Source of the DNA: Algoriphagus lutimaris
GTDB lineage: Bacteria; Bacteroidota; Bacteroidia; Cytophagales; Cyclobacteriaceae
NCBI RefSeq assembly: GCF_017051705.1
Contig: NZ_JAFIDJ010000001.1
Span: 248,001 to 312,000, forward strand
Reading direction: 5' to 3'
Length of the DNA stretch: 64,000 nucleotides
Within the stretch, counting starts at the first letter, position 1, and every line of letters starts with the position of its first letter. Shown here one piece after another: positions 53,386 to 62,774 of this stretch. A program made the position numbers and the translations under genes. A model generated the notes under the pieces. It had not been told where the DNA came from. It did not search any database and saw only the letters and a list, made by a program, of their open reading frames with translations.

Positions 53386-54259
53386 GTTCGCAACGTTCCT
53401 CTTGTAGTTCCACTTCAACGGTATAGTGGCTGAATGGATAGGATTTTAAAACTTCTTTAATGGCAGCTTTAGCTTCCAATACATCTTTCAAGCTCTGAAC
53501 TTCCTTAATTCGCACATGTGTGGTGAAAACATGATGTGCTCCTTCCAAAGACCATAAATGAGTGTGATGAATGGATTCTACTTGGGGGATTTGACATATT
53601 TTCATTTTGATTTCTTCGAGTGAAAGCTCAGCTGGAACAGCTTGTAAAAAAATGTATAAAGTCTCCTTGAGGTTTTTGAAAACGTTCCAAAGGATAAATA
53701 GTGAAATACCCAAGGATAAAGCAGGATCAAGCCAAGGAATGTATTTGAAGTAGAGAATGATCCCTGCGATCAGAACGGCTGCCCATCCCAATACATCTTC
53801 CAGCAAATGCCAACTGACAACTTTCTCATTTTGTGTAGAACCCGTGCTGACCTTCCAGGCAGCATATCCATTGACAGCCACTCCTAGCAATGCAAATAGG
53901 ATCATCCCTTTGGCATCAGATACTTCAGGGGAAATTAAGCGGTTTATGGCTTCAGATATTACAAAAAATGACCCTATAATTAGAATGACAGCATTAATTA
54001 AGGCACCCAAAAGAGAAAATCGTATGTACCCAAAAGAGAATTGTTCATTAGCTGATTTCTTAGACTTTTTGTCGAGATACCAAGCCAATCCCAGAGAAAC
54101 AGAATCTCCTAAATCATGGATTGCATCCGATAAAATTGCTACAGAATTAATCCAGATTCCACCAAAGATTTCCAAAATGGTAAAAACTAGGTTGATAAAA
54201 AATGCCAGCTTAAGGTTTGAACCGGTGGAATGATGGTGGTGTGAATGCGAGTGTCCCAT
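53363..54259 (-). CDS. Cation diffusion facilitator (zinc or related metal)
   Basis: The 298-residue protein has a His-rich N-terminus (MGHSHSHHHHSTG), six membrane helices, and paired metal sites: DAIHDLGDS (~45-53; HxxxD) and HLLEDVLGW (~151-159). A short C-terminal cytoplasmic domain follows (EIKMKICQIPQVESIHHTHLW). This is a ZitB/CzcD-type metal/proton antiporter by family. It overlaps the UDG-like gene at the 3' ends. The 196-bp gap at its 5' side is shared with the small plus-strand ORF. Confidence 0.93.
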   Translation of the reverse strand: MGHSHSHHHHSTGSNLKLAFFINLVFTILEIFGGIWINSVAILSDAIHDLGDSVSLGLAWYLDKKSKKSANEQFSFGYIRFSLLGALINAVILIIGSFFVISEAINRLISPEVSDAKGMILFALLGVAVNGYAAWKVSTGSTQNEKVVSWHLLEDVLGWAAVLIAGIILYFKYIPWLDPALSLGISLFILWNVFKNLKETLYIFLQAVPAELSLEEIKMKICQIPQVESIHHTHLWSLEGAHHVFTTHVRIKEVQSLKDVLEAKAAIKEVLKSYPFSHYTVEVELQEERCELTEPHQH

Positions 54260-54362
54260 AAATTAATTCTATAAACACTAAAATACTAAAAGAACAGTGC
54301 AAGGCTATTGCATCAAGATGTTGACACCTTTAGGTGTTTTAATTTTAAAATTAAATACCTAG

Positions 54363-54752
54363 GTTATTAGATTTTTTTTAATCCTTTCATGTATTGCCAA
54401 TAGAGAAGGAAGACGAACGTCTTATTTTTCTCTTGCGTTAAGCGATTCTGAACTAGTGGATTACCTTGGCGATTTGATGCTGTTAGATTATGATCCAGAA
54501 AAAGAGAAATACCTGTTATCCAATGATACCTATAATAAATACTTGGAGGAAGGTGAATTAGGAGAAATATTATGTCACCATCAATTTAACTTGGAGGGAA
54601 TAGATGCTGTTGATCTTCCTTTTCCTGCAGCAAGTTACTATCCCATGGTAGTCAATAAAAAAGGAGAATTAGTAGTCTCAAAAGATGGAAATCTATCTGA
54701 TACAGAAGATGACGGAATTTTCCTTTACAAATTAAAACTGGTAAAGAAGTAG
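54363..54752 (+). CDS. Possible small lipoprotein with unclear start
   Basis: The frame is open from a TAG at 54360. The first conventional start is GTG 54456, giving 98 residues (VDYLGDLMLLDYDPEKEKYL onward). Upstream in frame the sequence reads FFLILSCIANREG, a hydrophobic run and a lipobox-like LSC, but no ATG/GTG/TTG precedes it. Either the N-terminus has lost its start codon, or a non-standard start (ATT 54366) is used, or the short form is real. The C-terminal part is acidic with no known domain. The coordinates here are the full open frame; the supported part is 54456-54752. Confidence 0.45.
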   Translation, partial: VIRFFLILSCIANREGRRTSYFSLALSDSELVDYLGDLMLLDYDPEKEKYLLSNDTYNKYLEEGELGEILCHHQFNLEGIDAVDLPFPAASYYPMVVNKKGELVVSKDGNLSDTEDDGIFLYKLKLVKK

Positions 54753-54754
54753 CA

Positions 54755-55672
54755 TTAAATACAAGCTTTTAGTCCTTCCTTAAATGGAGTGGGTTTTAGC
54801 CCATACCGCTTCTCTATTTTTGAAGAGTCAAAGCAATAATCTTCGGCAGATTGATATTTTAATTCCCGTATTTCCTTCATAATTGACATAAATATCCCTA
54901 ATACAAAAACCAGCCATGAGGGCATTACCTGAAGTTTAAAATTCATATCAAGCTCTTTGTTTAAAAATTCAGTGATTTCATTTCCAGATGGATAAGAATT
55001 ATCTGTCGGAAGATGCCAACTTTGATTCCAGGAATCTTCTTGAAGAGCCAAAAATGCGGTAGCCTTTCCTGCATCTGGTATATAAGTAAAGGAATGTTTT
55101 TTATCACCAGAATATAACCATTGAGGAGCTTTTCCAGATTTCATTCTTTTGATCACCAATTCATTAAGAAAGCTGTTAGAGGCATTAGGTCCATAGAAGT
55201 CGGCAGCTCTAGCTACCAATGCAGTTATTTTTTTTTCTTCCACAGCCTTCCAAAGCATTTCTAATATCTCCTTTCTTACCTGCCCCTTTCTGCTTTTAGG
55301 GTTCAAAGGCGTTTCTTCAGTTAGGTTACCGACTTGATCAGGATCATAGGCATACATATTATCGAAGAAAACCAGTTTGGCATTGTTGGAAATACAGGCT
55401 TCGATGGTGTTACTCATAATGATTGGCCACTCTTCCTCCCAGATTTTACTACTATATTTTATGCCAGCCAAAAGATAAACCACCTCAGCTCCGGAAACGG
55501 CATTGTTTACCGCGAGGCTATCTAATAAATCTCCTGAAGCTAAATCATCAGTTTCATTTTCTTTTTGTGGATTTCTGCTGAATTGACGGACTTGAATTCC
55601 ATTTAAATTCAGTTCATTGGAAACGATCTGGGCGATATTTCCATTGGCCCCAAGTATGGTGTGTAGCTTCAT
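54755..55672 (-). CDS. NAD(P)-dependent epimerase/dehydratase family protein
   Basis: The 305-residue protein is an extended SDR-like Rossmann protein. It starts MKLHTILGANGNIAQIVSNE with the nucleotide motif GANGNIA, followed by EVVYLLAGIKYSS and RAADFYGPNAS. No clear YxxxK catalytic pair is visible in the expected spot: the candidate is MYAYDPDQ at ~106. It may be a reductase with an unknown substrate. It is monocistronic, and its end lies 3 bp from the stop of the small ORF on the other strand. Confidence 0.85.
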   Translation of the reverse strand: MKLHTILGANGNIAQIVSNELNLNGIQVRQFSRNPQKENETDDLASGDLLDSLAVNNAVSGAEVVYLLAGIKYSSKIWEEEWPIIMSNTIEACISNNAKLVFFDNMYAYDPDQVGNLTEETPLNPKSRKGQVRKEILEMLWKAVEEKKITALVARAADFYGPNASNSFLNELVIKRMKSGKAPQWLYSGDKKHSFTYIPDAGKATAFLALQEDSWNQSWHLPTDNSYPSGNEITEFLNKELDMNFKLQVMPSWLVFVLGIFMSIMKEIRELKYQSAEDYCFDSSKIEKRYGLKPTPFKEGLKACI

Positions 55673-56049
55673 GGATAGAATATTGAAAATATAGAGTAGA
55701 AATTAATCATATTAAAAAGGATTTAGAAGAAAAACCCTTACAGTTTTTAAAAATTAAGATAGTTTAAAGAAAACTTTTAGAATAGGAGGTAAAGGGTCAA
55801 ATTGAGTTAATTGAACTTAAATAAATGGTATAATTTTTATTTTCAGGTTAATTTTTAATGAAAATAGCGTCATATTTTGATTAAAAATTGAAGTTGAAGG
55901 TTGCCAAACAAAAAAAATGGCGGGATAAATAGCTTATTTACCGTGACTGTATAATTCTATTGGCATCTTGATCTTTAAAGGTATTTTTATACAGAAAACC
56001 CTATCAAACCAAATATCACTAATACACCATCATTTAAACAGAAGGTAAA
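55673..56049. other. 377-bp AT-rich intergenic region
   Basis: This gap between the divergent epimerase-like gene and tldD is strongly AT-rich and must hold both promoters. I see no hairpin, operator or coding frame that can be supported. A TGGCAT at 55961 lacks a matching -12 box and operator. Confidence 0.5.
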
Positions 56050-57693
56050 TTGAAAAGAAGAGATTTTATTCACCTTTCAGGGATGGGCCTTGGCGCTCTA
56101 ATGACCCCTGGAATGCTGGCCATGGGAAACCCCGTGACGGCGGAAAGACTAATGGAACCTGGAATTGATGTAGCTGCGAAGAAAGTCCTAGCGGATATTG
56201 CTCTCAATGCCGCCAAAGCAAAAGGAGCTACTTACACAGATGTGAGAATAGGTAGATACCTAAATCAATTTGTAATCACGCGGGAAAAAAATGTTCAAAA
56301 TATCACCAATGCAGAATCATTTGGTGTGGGGATACGAGTAATCGCAGAAGGTACTTGGGGATTCTCAGCTACCTCTGATGTAAGTCCAGATGGGATAAAA
56401 AAATGTGCTGAAACTGCAGTCGCGATTGCAAAAGCAAATTCAAAGCTTCAAAAAGAACCTGTAGTACTTGCTCCAGTCCAAGGTGCGGGAGAAGTATCTT
56501 GGCAAACCCCAATTAAGAAAAATGCTTTTGAAGTCCCTGTGAAGGACAAGATTGACTTATTACTCAGTGCAAACGATGCGGCTGTTCAAAACGGAGCTGC
56601 CTTCGTTAATTCTGCTTTGTTCATGGTAAATGAACAAAAGTACTTTGCATCTACTGATGGCTCTTATATAGATCAGGACGTACATAGAATTTGGCCAAAC
56701 TTTACAGTAACTGCTTTAAACAAAGCAGAAGGTAATTTCAGAAGTCGACAAGCATTAAGTGCACCTATGGGAATGGGCTATGAATATTTAGATGGATTAG
56801 CATCTGAAAAAATCCCTGGACCAGCTGGATTGGTGAGCTATAGAAATTCTTATGATTTAATCGAAGATGCAACCGCTGCAGCAAAACAAGCGGTAGAAAA
56901 GCTTTCTGCAAAATCAGTTTTACCTGGTAAATACGATTTGGTACTTGATCCTGACCACCTAGGCCTGACCATCCACGAATCTGTAGGTCACCCACTTGAG
57001 TTGGATCGAGTATTGGGCTATGAGGCAAATTATGCCGGAACAAGCTTTGCCACACTCGATAAATGGAAGTCAGGAGACTTTAAATATGGCTCTGACAAGG
57101 TGAATATTTTCGCAGATAAAACTCAACCTCATTCTTTGGGGTATGTTGCGTATGATGATGAAGGTGTAAAAACTAAGGAATGGGACTTGATTAAAGATGG
57201 TGTATTGGTGAATTACCAGGCAATTAGAGATCAAGTAAGTATACTTGGTGAAAATGAATCTCATGGCTGCTGCTATGCAGATAGCTGGGAGTCTGTTCAG
57301 TTCCAAAGAATGGCAAATATTTCTTTGAGACCTGGTAAGGAAAAGTTGAGTGTCAATGACATGGTGAAAGACGTGGAAAAAGGAGTCTACATTGTAGGTA
57401 GAGGTTCTTATTCTATTGACCAGCAACGTTACAATTTCCAGTTTGGAGGACAATTGTTCTATGAAATCAAAAATGGAGAAATTGTGGGTATGCTAGAAGA
57501 CGTAGCCTATCAATCGAATACTCAGGAATTTTGGAATTCTTGTTCCCAGATTTGTGACAAGGATGATTATAAGCTATTCGGATCTTTCTTTGACGGAAAA
57601 GGTCAACCTTCGCAAGTTTCAGCTGTCTCTCATGGTAGTTCAACTACTCGATTTGACGGTGTCAATGTAATTAACACAGGTAGAAAGATTTAA
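56050..57693 (+). CDS. tldD: TldD-type metallopeptidase with a Tat-like leader
   Basis: The 547-residue protein has the TldD zinc motif HESVGHPLE (HExxxH, ~315-323), with a later conserved cysteine-rich stretch (GCCYADSW). TldD with TldE degrades unstructured peptides in E. coli and matures some modified peptides. The start is TTG 56050 (MKRRDFIHLSGMGLGALMTP), and this looks like a twin-arginine signal, so this TldD may be exported, unlike the cytosolic E. coli enzyme. It lies 17 bp before its partner tldE. Confidence 0.9.
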   Translation: MKRRDFIHLSGMGLGALMTPGMLAMGNPVTAERLMEPGIDVAAKKVLADIALNAAKAKGATYTDVRIGRYLNQFVITREKNVQNITNAESFGVGIRVIAEGTWGFSATSDVSPDGIKKCAETAVAIAKANSKLQKEPVVLAPVQGAGEVSWQTPIKKNAFEVPVKDKIDLLLSANDAAVQNGAAFVNSALFMVNEQKYFASTDGSYIDQDVHRIWPNFTVTALNKAEGNFRSRQALSAPMGMGYEYLDGLASEKIPGPAGLVSYRNSYDLIEDATAAAKQAVEKLSAKSVLPGKYDLVLDPDHLGLTIHESVGHPLELDRVLGYEANYAGTSFATLDKWKSGDFKYGSDKVNIFADKTQPHSLGYVAYDDEGVKTKEWDLIKDGVLVNYQAIRDQVSILGENESHGCCYADSWESVQFQRMANISLRPGKEKLSVNDMVKDVEKGVYIVGRGSYSIDQQRYNFQFGGQLFYEIKNGEIVGMLEDVAYQSNTQEFWNSCSQICDKDDYKLFGSFFDGKGQPSQVSAVSHGSSTTRFDGVNVINTGRKI

Positions 57694-57710
57694 CTTTTAA
57701 AATCATCGAA

Positions 57711-59027
57711 ATGGCTATTTTAACAAAAGAAGAAGCAAAACAAATTATAGATAAAGTTCTTTCCTACGCTAAAGCTGATGAAACTGAAGTTAGCATTTCC
57801 GGAGGGAGAACGGGTAATATTCGGTATGCCCGAAACACGGTCAATACGAGTGGGGAAACCAATAGTATCAGCCTTAATATCACCTCGGTTTTTGGAAAAA
57901 AATCTGGCTCAACCAGCATTAATGAATTGGATGATGAGTCTTTGAAAAAGGCAGTTGCCCGAGCAGAGGAGATTGCTAAACTCGCTCCGGAAAACCCTGA
58001 ATATATGCCGATGTTAGGTCCACAAACGTACGTGGAAACCAATACATTTAGTGAAGCTACAGATCAAATTGATCCTGACTATAGAGCACAAGTGGCAATA
58101 GATAGTATTAAACCATGTGCAGAAAAAAATCTAACTGCAGCAGGATACCTAGAAGACTTTTCGGGCTTTTTTGCTACCGGAAATAATAAAGGTCTTTTTG
58201 GGTATAATAAGCGAACTTCAGTTGATTTTACAGTTACGGTAAGAACGGCAGATGGAACTGGATCTGGGTATTCTGGTTCCGATTACAATGACGTGAGCCT
58301 TTTAAAATCAGGTCCAGTAACCTCCCTAGCCGTTCAAAAGGCAATGGCCTCCGTAGATGCCCAAGCCATTGAGCCGGGGAAATATACGGTGATTTTGGAA
58401 CCTAGAGCTGCATCGGATTTATTAGGACGTTTGACATTTGGTTTGGATGCTAGAAGTGCGGATGAAGGAAGAAGCTTCATGTCTAAAAAAGGAGGAGGTA
58501 CCAGAATTGGTGAGAAAATCTTCGATGAGCGAGTAAATATCTATTCTGACCCTACGCACCCAGATATCCCTGTAGCACCTTGGAGTGGAGATGGTTTGCC
58601 GCTTACCAAGACCAACTGGGTAGAAAATGGGGTGGTGAAAAACTTGTTTTATTCCAGATATTGGGCAGAGAAGCAAGGGGTAGAGCCCGTTCCAAGACCA
58701 CGAGGAGTTATTTTTGAAGGAGGTGATCAATCATTGGCCGATATGATCAAAAGTACTGAGAGAGGAGTATTGGTCACTAGATTCTGGTACATCAGATCTG
58801 TAGATCCTCAGACCTTACTATTCACAGGGTTGACCCGGGACGGTACTTTCTATATTGAAAATGGACAGATTAAGTTTCCAGTAAAAAACTTCCGTTTCAA
58901 CGAGAGCCCAATTATTATGCTTAACAATATTGAAGCGATGGGTAAACCTCAACGAGTGGATGGTAGCATGGTTCCTCCTATGAAAATCAGGGACTTTACC
59001 TTTACAAGCTTATCTGATGCTGTTTAA
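57711..59027 (+). CDS. tldE: TldE/PmbA-type partner of TldD
   Basis: The 438-residue protein is the non-catalytic partner of TldD, with the same fold but no HExxxH. It begins MAILTKEEAKQIIDKVLSYA, an ordinary cytoplasmic-type N-terminus without a signal. This conflicts with the Tat-like leader of TldD. It contains LGRLTFGLDARSADEGRSFM (~229-248) and GDGLPLTKTNWVENGVVKNL (~291-310), with the family-typical GEGI/GDGLP area. It follows tldD by 17 bp and ends before an inverted repeat at 59036. Confidence 0.9.
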   Translation: MAILTKEEAKQIIDKVLSYAKADETEVSISGGRTGNIRYARNTVNTSGETNSISLNITSVFGKKSGSTSINELDDESLKKAVARAEEIAKLAPENPEYMPMLGPQTYVETNTFSEATDQIDPDYRAQVAIDSIKPCAEKNLTAAGYLEDFSGFFATGNNKGLFGYNKRTSVDFTVTVRTADGTGSGYSGSDYNDVSLLKSGPVTSLAVQKAMASVDAQAIEPGKYTVILEPRAASDLLGRLTFGLDARSADEGRSFMSKKGGGTRIGEKIFDERVNIYSDPTHPDIPVAPWSGDGLPLTKTNWVENGVVKNLFYSRYWAEKQGVEPVPRPRGVIFEGGDQSLADMIKSTERGVLVTRFWYIRSVDPQTLLFTGLTRDGTFYIENGQIKFPVKNFRFNESPIIMLNNIEAMGKPQRVDGSMVPPMKIRDFTFTSLSDAV

Positions 59028-59035
59028 ATTCAGAT

Positions 59036-59113
59036 TACAGTGAAATTTGCAGTGGGCGGCATACTTTGATCTATCTGAATCAAGTTCTGCTCACTGCTTG
59101 CTTTTTCACTGTA
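59036..59113. repeat. Long imperfect inverted repeat downstream of tldE
   Basis: The outer arms are TACAGTGAAA and TTTTCACTGTA; inner arms are GCAGTGGGC and GCTCACTGC; an inner pair ACTTTGAT / ATCAAGT surrounds the centre. About 78 bp can fold into one long imperfect hairpin. There is no long T-run, so it is not a simple terminator. It could be a processed or regulatory RNA, or a small palindromic mobile element. Confidence 0.6.
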
Positions 59114-59135
59114 TATCGAAAAACTGACCAACTAC

Positions 59136-59750
59136 ATGCGCCCTTTCTTTTTCACAAGAATAAAATATAATTCAGGAAACTGGGATACTGATCAAAGGAT
59201 GCCATCCAATTTGATACATTCTTTGGTAGAGTACACGACCATTCCAGTGGATGAAACCGAAAAGGTGGTGGAGTTGAGCAGCCCTGAACTATTTAAAAGC
59301 CCCTTTTGCTACATAAGTGGGCATAAATTGGTGGATTTCTCGGCTCAAGAGCGATCCAATTTTAAAACGTATGTAGAGAATGGAGGATTCGTCTTTGCAG
59401 ATGATTGCAACCATGATATTGATGGGCTCTTTGCAAAATCCTTCGAAGCAGAAATGGCAGAAATATTTGGCCCAGATGCTTTACAAAAAATCCCAAATGA
59501 CCACTGGATTTATAATTGCTTCTTCAAATTTGAAGATGGTCCTCCCGCCACCTCTTTCGAACTGAATGGCTGGGGCGATGATTTAGTCCATGACTACCTC
59601 AAAGCCATCATGATCAATGGAAGGATAGGAGTCCTTTATAGTAATAAAGATTATGGTTGCGAATGGGACTATGATTTTAGAAACAAGCGCTTCCTCAAAG
59701 TTGATAACACCAAATTTGGTGTCAACATAGTGGTCTATGCTTTAACCTAA
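59136..59750 (+). CDS. DUF4159 protein
   Basis: The 204-residue protein starts MRPFFFTRIKYNSGNWDTDQ, a hallmark of DUF4159 proteins, and contains GGFVFADDCNHDI (~83-95). It has no signal. It heads the MoxR-DUF58 operon, with 6 bp to the next gene. Such proteins usually accompany vWA-domain, MoxR and BatA-type genes in Bacteroidota. The role is unknown, although envelope stress is often suggested by neighbourhood. Confidence 0.88.
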   Translation: MRPFFFTRIKYNSGNWDTDQRMPSNLIHSLVEYTTIPVDETEKVVELSSPELFKSPFCYISGHKLVDFSAQERSNFKTYVENGGFVFADDCNHDIDGLFAKSFEAEMAEIFGPDALQKIPNDHWIYNCFFKFEDGPPATSFELNGWGDDLVHDYLKAIMINGRIGVLYSNKDYGCEWDYDFRNKRFLKVDNTKFGVNIVVYALT

Positions 59751-59756
59751 CACGTA

Positions 59757-60752
59757 TTGGAAAATATAGAATTAGCAGAATACAAGGAGTTGGTAGAGAA
59801 GATTCCGCTGCTGAAAAAAGAAATTGCTAAAGTGATCGTCGGTCAGGAGGAAATTCTGGATGAGATCATTATTACCTTTCTTGCAGGAGGTCACTGTTTG
59901 TTGGAAGGGGTGCCAGGCTTGGCCAAAACCCTAATGGTTAAGACCATTTCTGAAGTATTGGAGCTTCAGTTTAAACGTATTCAGTTTACTCCGGACTTGA
60001 TGCCCGGGGATATTTTAGGGACTGAAATTTTAGAAGAAGATCATGAAACAGGAAAGAAATTCTTCCAATTTAACCGAGGTCCAATCTTCGCAAATATGGT
60101 CTTGGCGGATGAAATCAATAGAACTCCACCCAAGACCCAAGCTGCACTTTTAGAAGCAATGCAGGAGAAAATGGTGACTTATGGAGGGCAAATCCATCCA
60201 CTTCCAGATCCATTTTTAATTATTGCTACCCAGAACCCGATCGAACAATCAGGAACTTACCCACTTCCCGAGGCGCAGCTGGACAGATTTTTACTTTATA
60301 TTAAACTCGCTTATCCTTCTGAAAAAGAAGAATTGGAAGTCTTGGAAAAGACGACCGGAACCTATGATGTTAAACCTGAAATGGTATTGTCAGCCACAGA
60401 AGTGAAGAAGCTTCAGAAACTGACTCGACAAGTACATATCGACTCGAAATTACTAGAGCACATTAATAAGCTGATCAGGTCTACCAGACCAGATAGTTCT
60501 CAAGTTGAGGCAGTTCGGGAATATGTGGAATGGGGGGCAGGTACGCGTGCTGGTCAAGCCTTGATTTTATGTGCTAAAGCGAGAGCAATTATAAAAGGTA
60601 GGTTTGCTGTCACTCCGGAAGATATCCGAACCTTAGCCTTCCCGGTTTTAAGACATAGATTATCACTACATTTTAGAGCAGAAGCAGAAAATGTTGCAGC
60701 AGATGCAGTGATCACTCAAATTGTAGATTCTCTACCACTACATGCAAGCTAG
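59757..60752 (+). CDS. MoxR-family AAA+ ATPase
   Basis: The 331-residue protein has Walker A GVPGLAKTLM (~55-64), Walker B LVLADEINRTPPKTQAALLE (~115-134), sensor I region IATQNPIEQSGTYPLPEAQ and a MoxR C-terminal lid. MoxR ATPases act with vWA-domain proteins in chaperone-like assembly. The start is TTG 59757, 6 bp after the DUF4159 gene. The next gene (DUF58) overlaps its 3' end by 11 bp, which supports a translationally coupled operon. Confidence 0.93.
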   Translation: MENIELAEYKELVEKIPLLKKEIAKVIVGQEEILDEIIITFLAGGHCLLEGVPGLAKTLMVKTISEVLELQFKRIQFTPDLMPGDILGTEILEEDHETGKKFFQFNRGPIFANMVLADEINRTPPKTQAALLEAMQEKMVTYGGQIHPLPDPFLIIATQNPIEQSGTYPLPEAQLDRFLLYIKLAYPSEKEELEVLEKTTGTYDVKPEMVLSATEVKKLQKLTRQVHIDSKLLEHINKLIRSTRPDSSQVEAVREYVEWGAGTRAGQALILCAKARAIIKGRFAVTPEDIRTLAFPVLRHRLSLHFRAEAENVAADAVITQIVDSLPLHAS

Positions 60753-61611
60753 TAATCTGGAAATTATCAAGCTCAATAACCTGAGGTTGTCTGCTAAGAT
60801 TATCAGCGAACAACTCAAGCAAGGAATCCACCTTGGAAAACGGGTGGGAGCCGGGTCTGAGTTTGAACAATACAGATATTACGAACCTGGTGACGACCCC
60901 AAAAGATTGGACTGGAAATACTTCTCCAGATCTGGCAAATACATGATCAAAGAGTCACAGGCAGAGAGTCATTTACAAATCACTTTGATGCTGGATTTGT
61001 CTGGCTCGATGAATTATGAAGAAAATGGTGTGAAGCGGATTGATTATGCCAAAAATATCATTGCAACTATTGCTTATTTAGCCCACCTTCAGGGAGATTC
61101 TCTTTCTTATTTTACCTTTCATGAAGGGAACCTTACCCAAAAAGTAGCTCCATCTCCAAAAAGCTTTCAGCGTATTTTATATTGTTTGGAATCTGAAGAG
61201 GCGTCTGGATCTTGGCCTATTTCTAAGCAATCCTTTCCTGCATTGAAAAATAAACAGAAGGAATTGATTCTTTTGATCTCTGATTTTTTACAGAAGGATA
61301 ATGAGTGGGTGGAAATTGTAGAAGAAATGAAACATCCACAAAAAGAGATTGTTTTGTTTCAGCTTTTAGGAAAACAGGAGGTAGAGTTTGATATGAAAGG
61401 TAGTTTTGTTTTTATGGATCTTGAAAGTGATCGGGAGATAACCTTGGATGGAGCGGCAGCAAAAAAAGAATATAATCAAGCGATTGATGAGTATTTGAAA
61501 TCCTTAAAAGAAGCATTTCACCAGCCCAATATCCATTTGATTCAAGAGACCATCGATGAGCCCATGGTGTCAGTCATTTCTAAATTTCTTTCTAAAAGGT
61601 CTTTTCACTAA
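60742..61611 (+). CDS. DUF58/vWA-like protein
   Basis: The 289-residue protein has the DUF58 segment YRYYEPGDDPKRLDWKYFSR (~45-64) and a vWA-type MIDAS start MLDLSGSMNY (~83-92; DxSxS). It overlaps the MoxR gene by 11 bp and abuts the next start. In this operon type DUF58 is the expected substrate or partner of MoxR. It has no signal or helix and is likely cytoplasmic. Confidence 0.92.
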   Translation: MQASNLEIIKLNNLRLSAKIISEQLKQGIHLGKRVGAGSEFEQYRYYEPGDDPKRLDWKYFSRSGKYMIKESQAESHLQITLMLDLSGSMNYEENGVKRIDYAKNIIATIAYLAHLQGDSLSYFTFHEGNLTQKVAPSPKSFQRILYCLESEEASGSWPISKQSFPALKNKQKELILLISDFLQKDNEWVEIVEEMKHPQKEIVLFQLLGKQEVEFDMKGSFVFMDLESDREITLDGAAAKKEYNQAIDEYLKSLKEAFHQPNIHLIQETIDEPMVSVISKFLSKRSFH

Positions 61612-62774
61612 TGGAGTTTCTACAACCCATATTACTTTGGGGATTGTTAGGCTTGTCCATCCCAATTGCCATCCATTTATGGAATGGTAAAAAGGGGAAG
61701 ACCATTTCCTGGGCTGCTATGGCATGGCTTTCTGAGCAAGAAAATCAATCATCCAAATCCATCCGTTTAGACCAATTACTAGTACTGCTCTTACGTTTAA
61801 TTCTGTTGGCACTATTAGTTTTATTACTTTCAAAATTGATTGTTAAATCCTGGTTACTACCTGATGAAACCAAGACAGTACATTTAGTGGCGCCCGATTC
61901 GCAGGTTTTTGAAGAATATAGATTTGAAATAGATAGGGCATTAGACGCTGGAGAGGAAGTGTTTTGGCTGGAACCTGAATTGTCAGATTTGAACTCTGAA
62001 ATAAACCCCCACTGGCTGATTGAAAGAGGGGTGCAAGAGGCCTTGAATAACTTGGAAGGACCAATTTCTGAGCTCCATATCTACCTGCCTAATTCCCAAA
62101 GTTATTTACCTGAAATCCCAATCATTAGCCCTGTGAAGCCCCTTATTCACATTGCAAAATCTGCAAAAATGAGGCAGACATTCACACCAATAAAGGTTGA
62201 TTCAAGCTATGTGCTTGAACAAAATGAAATAGGGGTATTGGAAGTAGGTAGTACAAATTCCTATAACCAACCCAAGGAAGAGTTGCTCGAAATATCCTAT
62301 TTCCTAGGAAATCTAGAGGAGGAAGAAAAAAGTACTATTCGGGCAGCAATGAAGTCAATTTCGGAGGTGATGAAAGTCAAGTGTGTCGAAACGGATCAAC
62401 AAGACCAAGGGAATTTGGTTTTCGATTCCCAAAAGCCTGAGAAATTGGATTCCTCCACATTCTATTTTCTAGTATCCAATCATGGGTATTCAATGGATCA
62501 AAATGTGGTTTTGATTCAAGATCAATTGGATTTTGATCATTCTGAGATGGTCAGGAATGGTCAACTTCCCGAATTTATTTTAGTAAACTTTCTTGAGTTT
62601 ATTGGAGTACAATCATTGCCTGTGGAAGTGACTCATCATCAAACAGAGGCTCGATTTATTGCAAAAGAGATTCCCAAAGAGGATAAAAAGTCTGGCTTTG
62701 AGATCATATTAATTGCGATGTTTGTCCTTACCTATGGTGCAGAACGTTATTTCTCCAATCAGAGAGGTATATGA
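61611..62774 (+). CDS. BatA/aerotolerance-type N-terminal domain protein
   Basis: The 387-residue protein starts MEFLQPILLWGLLGLSIPIA, the hallmark of the aerotolerance-regulator N-terminal domain, with a second helix at ~60-80 (LLVLLLRLILLALLVLLLSKL). A final helix lies at ~365-375, with an extracytoplasmic middle. It lacks a recognisable vWA MIDAS motif, unlike full BatA proteins. Its start abuts the stop of DUF58 and its stop overlaps the next ATG (ATGA). Confidence 0.88.
   Translation: MEFLQPILLWGLLGLSIPIAIHLWNGKKGKTISWAAMAWLSEQENQSSKSIRLDQLLVLLLRLILLALLVLLLSKLIVKSWLLPDETKTVHLVAPDSQVFEEYRFEIDRALDAGEEVFWLEPELSDLNSEINPHWLIERGVQEALNNLEGPISELHIYLPNSQSYLPEIPIISPVKPLIHIAKSAKMRQTFTPIKVDSSYVLEQNEIGVLEVGSTNSYNQPKEELLEISYFLGNLEEEEKSTIRAAMKSISEVMKVKCVETDQQDQGNLVFDSQKPEKLDSSTFYFLVSNHGYSMDQNVVLIQDQLDFDHSEMVRNGQLPEFILVNFLEFIGVQSLPVEVTHHQTEARFIAKEIPKEDKKSGFEIILIAMFVLTYGAERYFSNQRGI

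Noticed and set aside
53757-54233. 158-residue plus-strand frame
   Set aside because: It is the complement of the cation diffusion facilitator gene, whose motifs (DAIHDLGDS, HLLEDVLGW) are clear on the minus strand.
55961-55975. TGGCAT resembling a sigma-54 -24 box upstream of tldD
   Set aside because: There is no matching -12 box at the right spacing and no CGAAC/GTTCG operator at ~70 bp.
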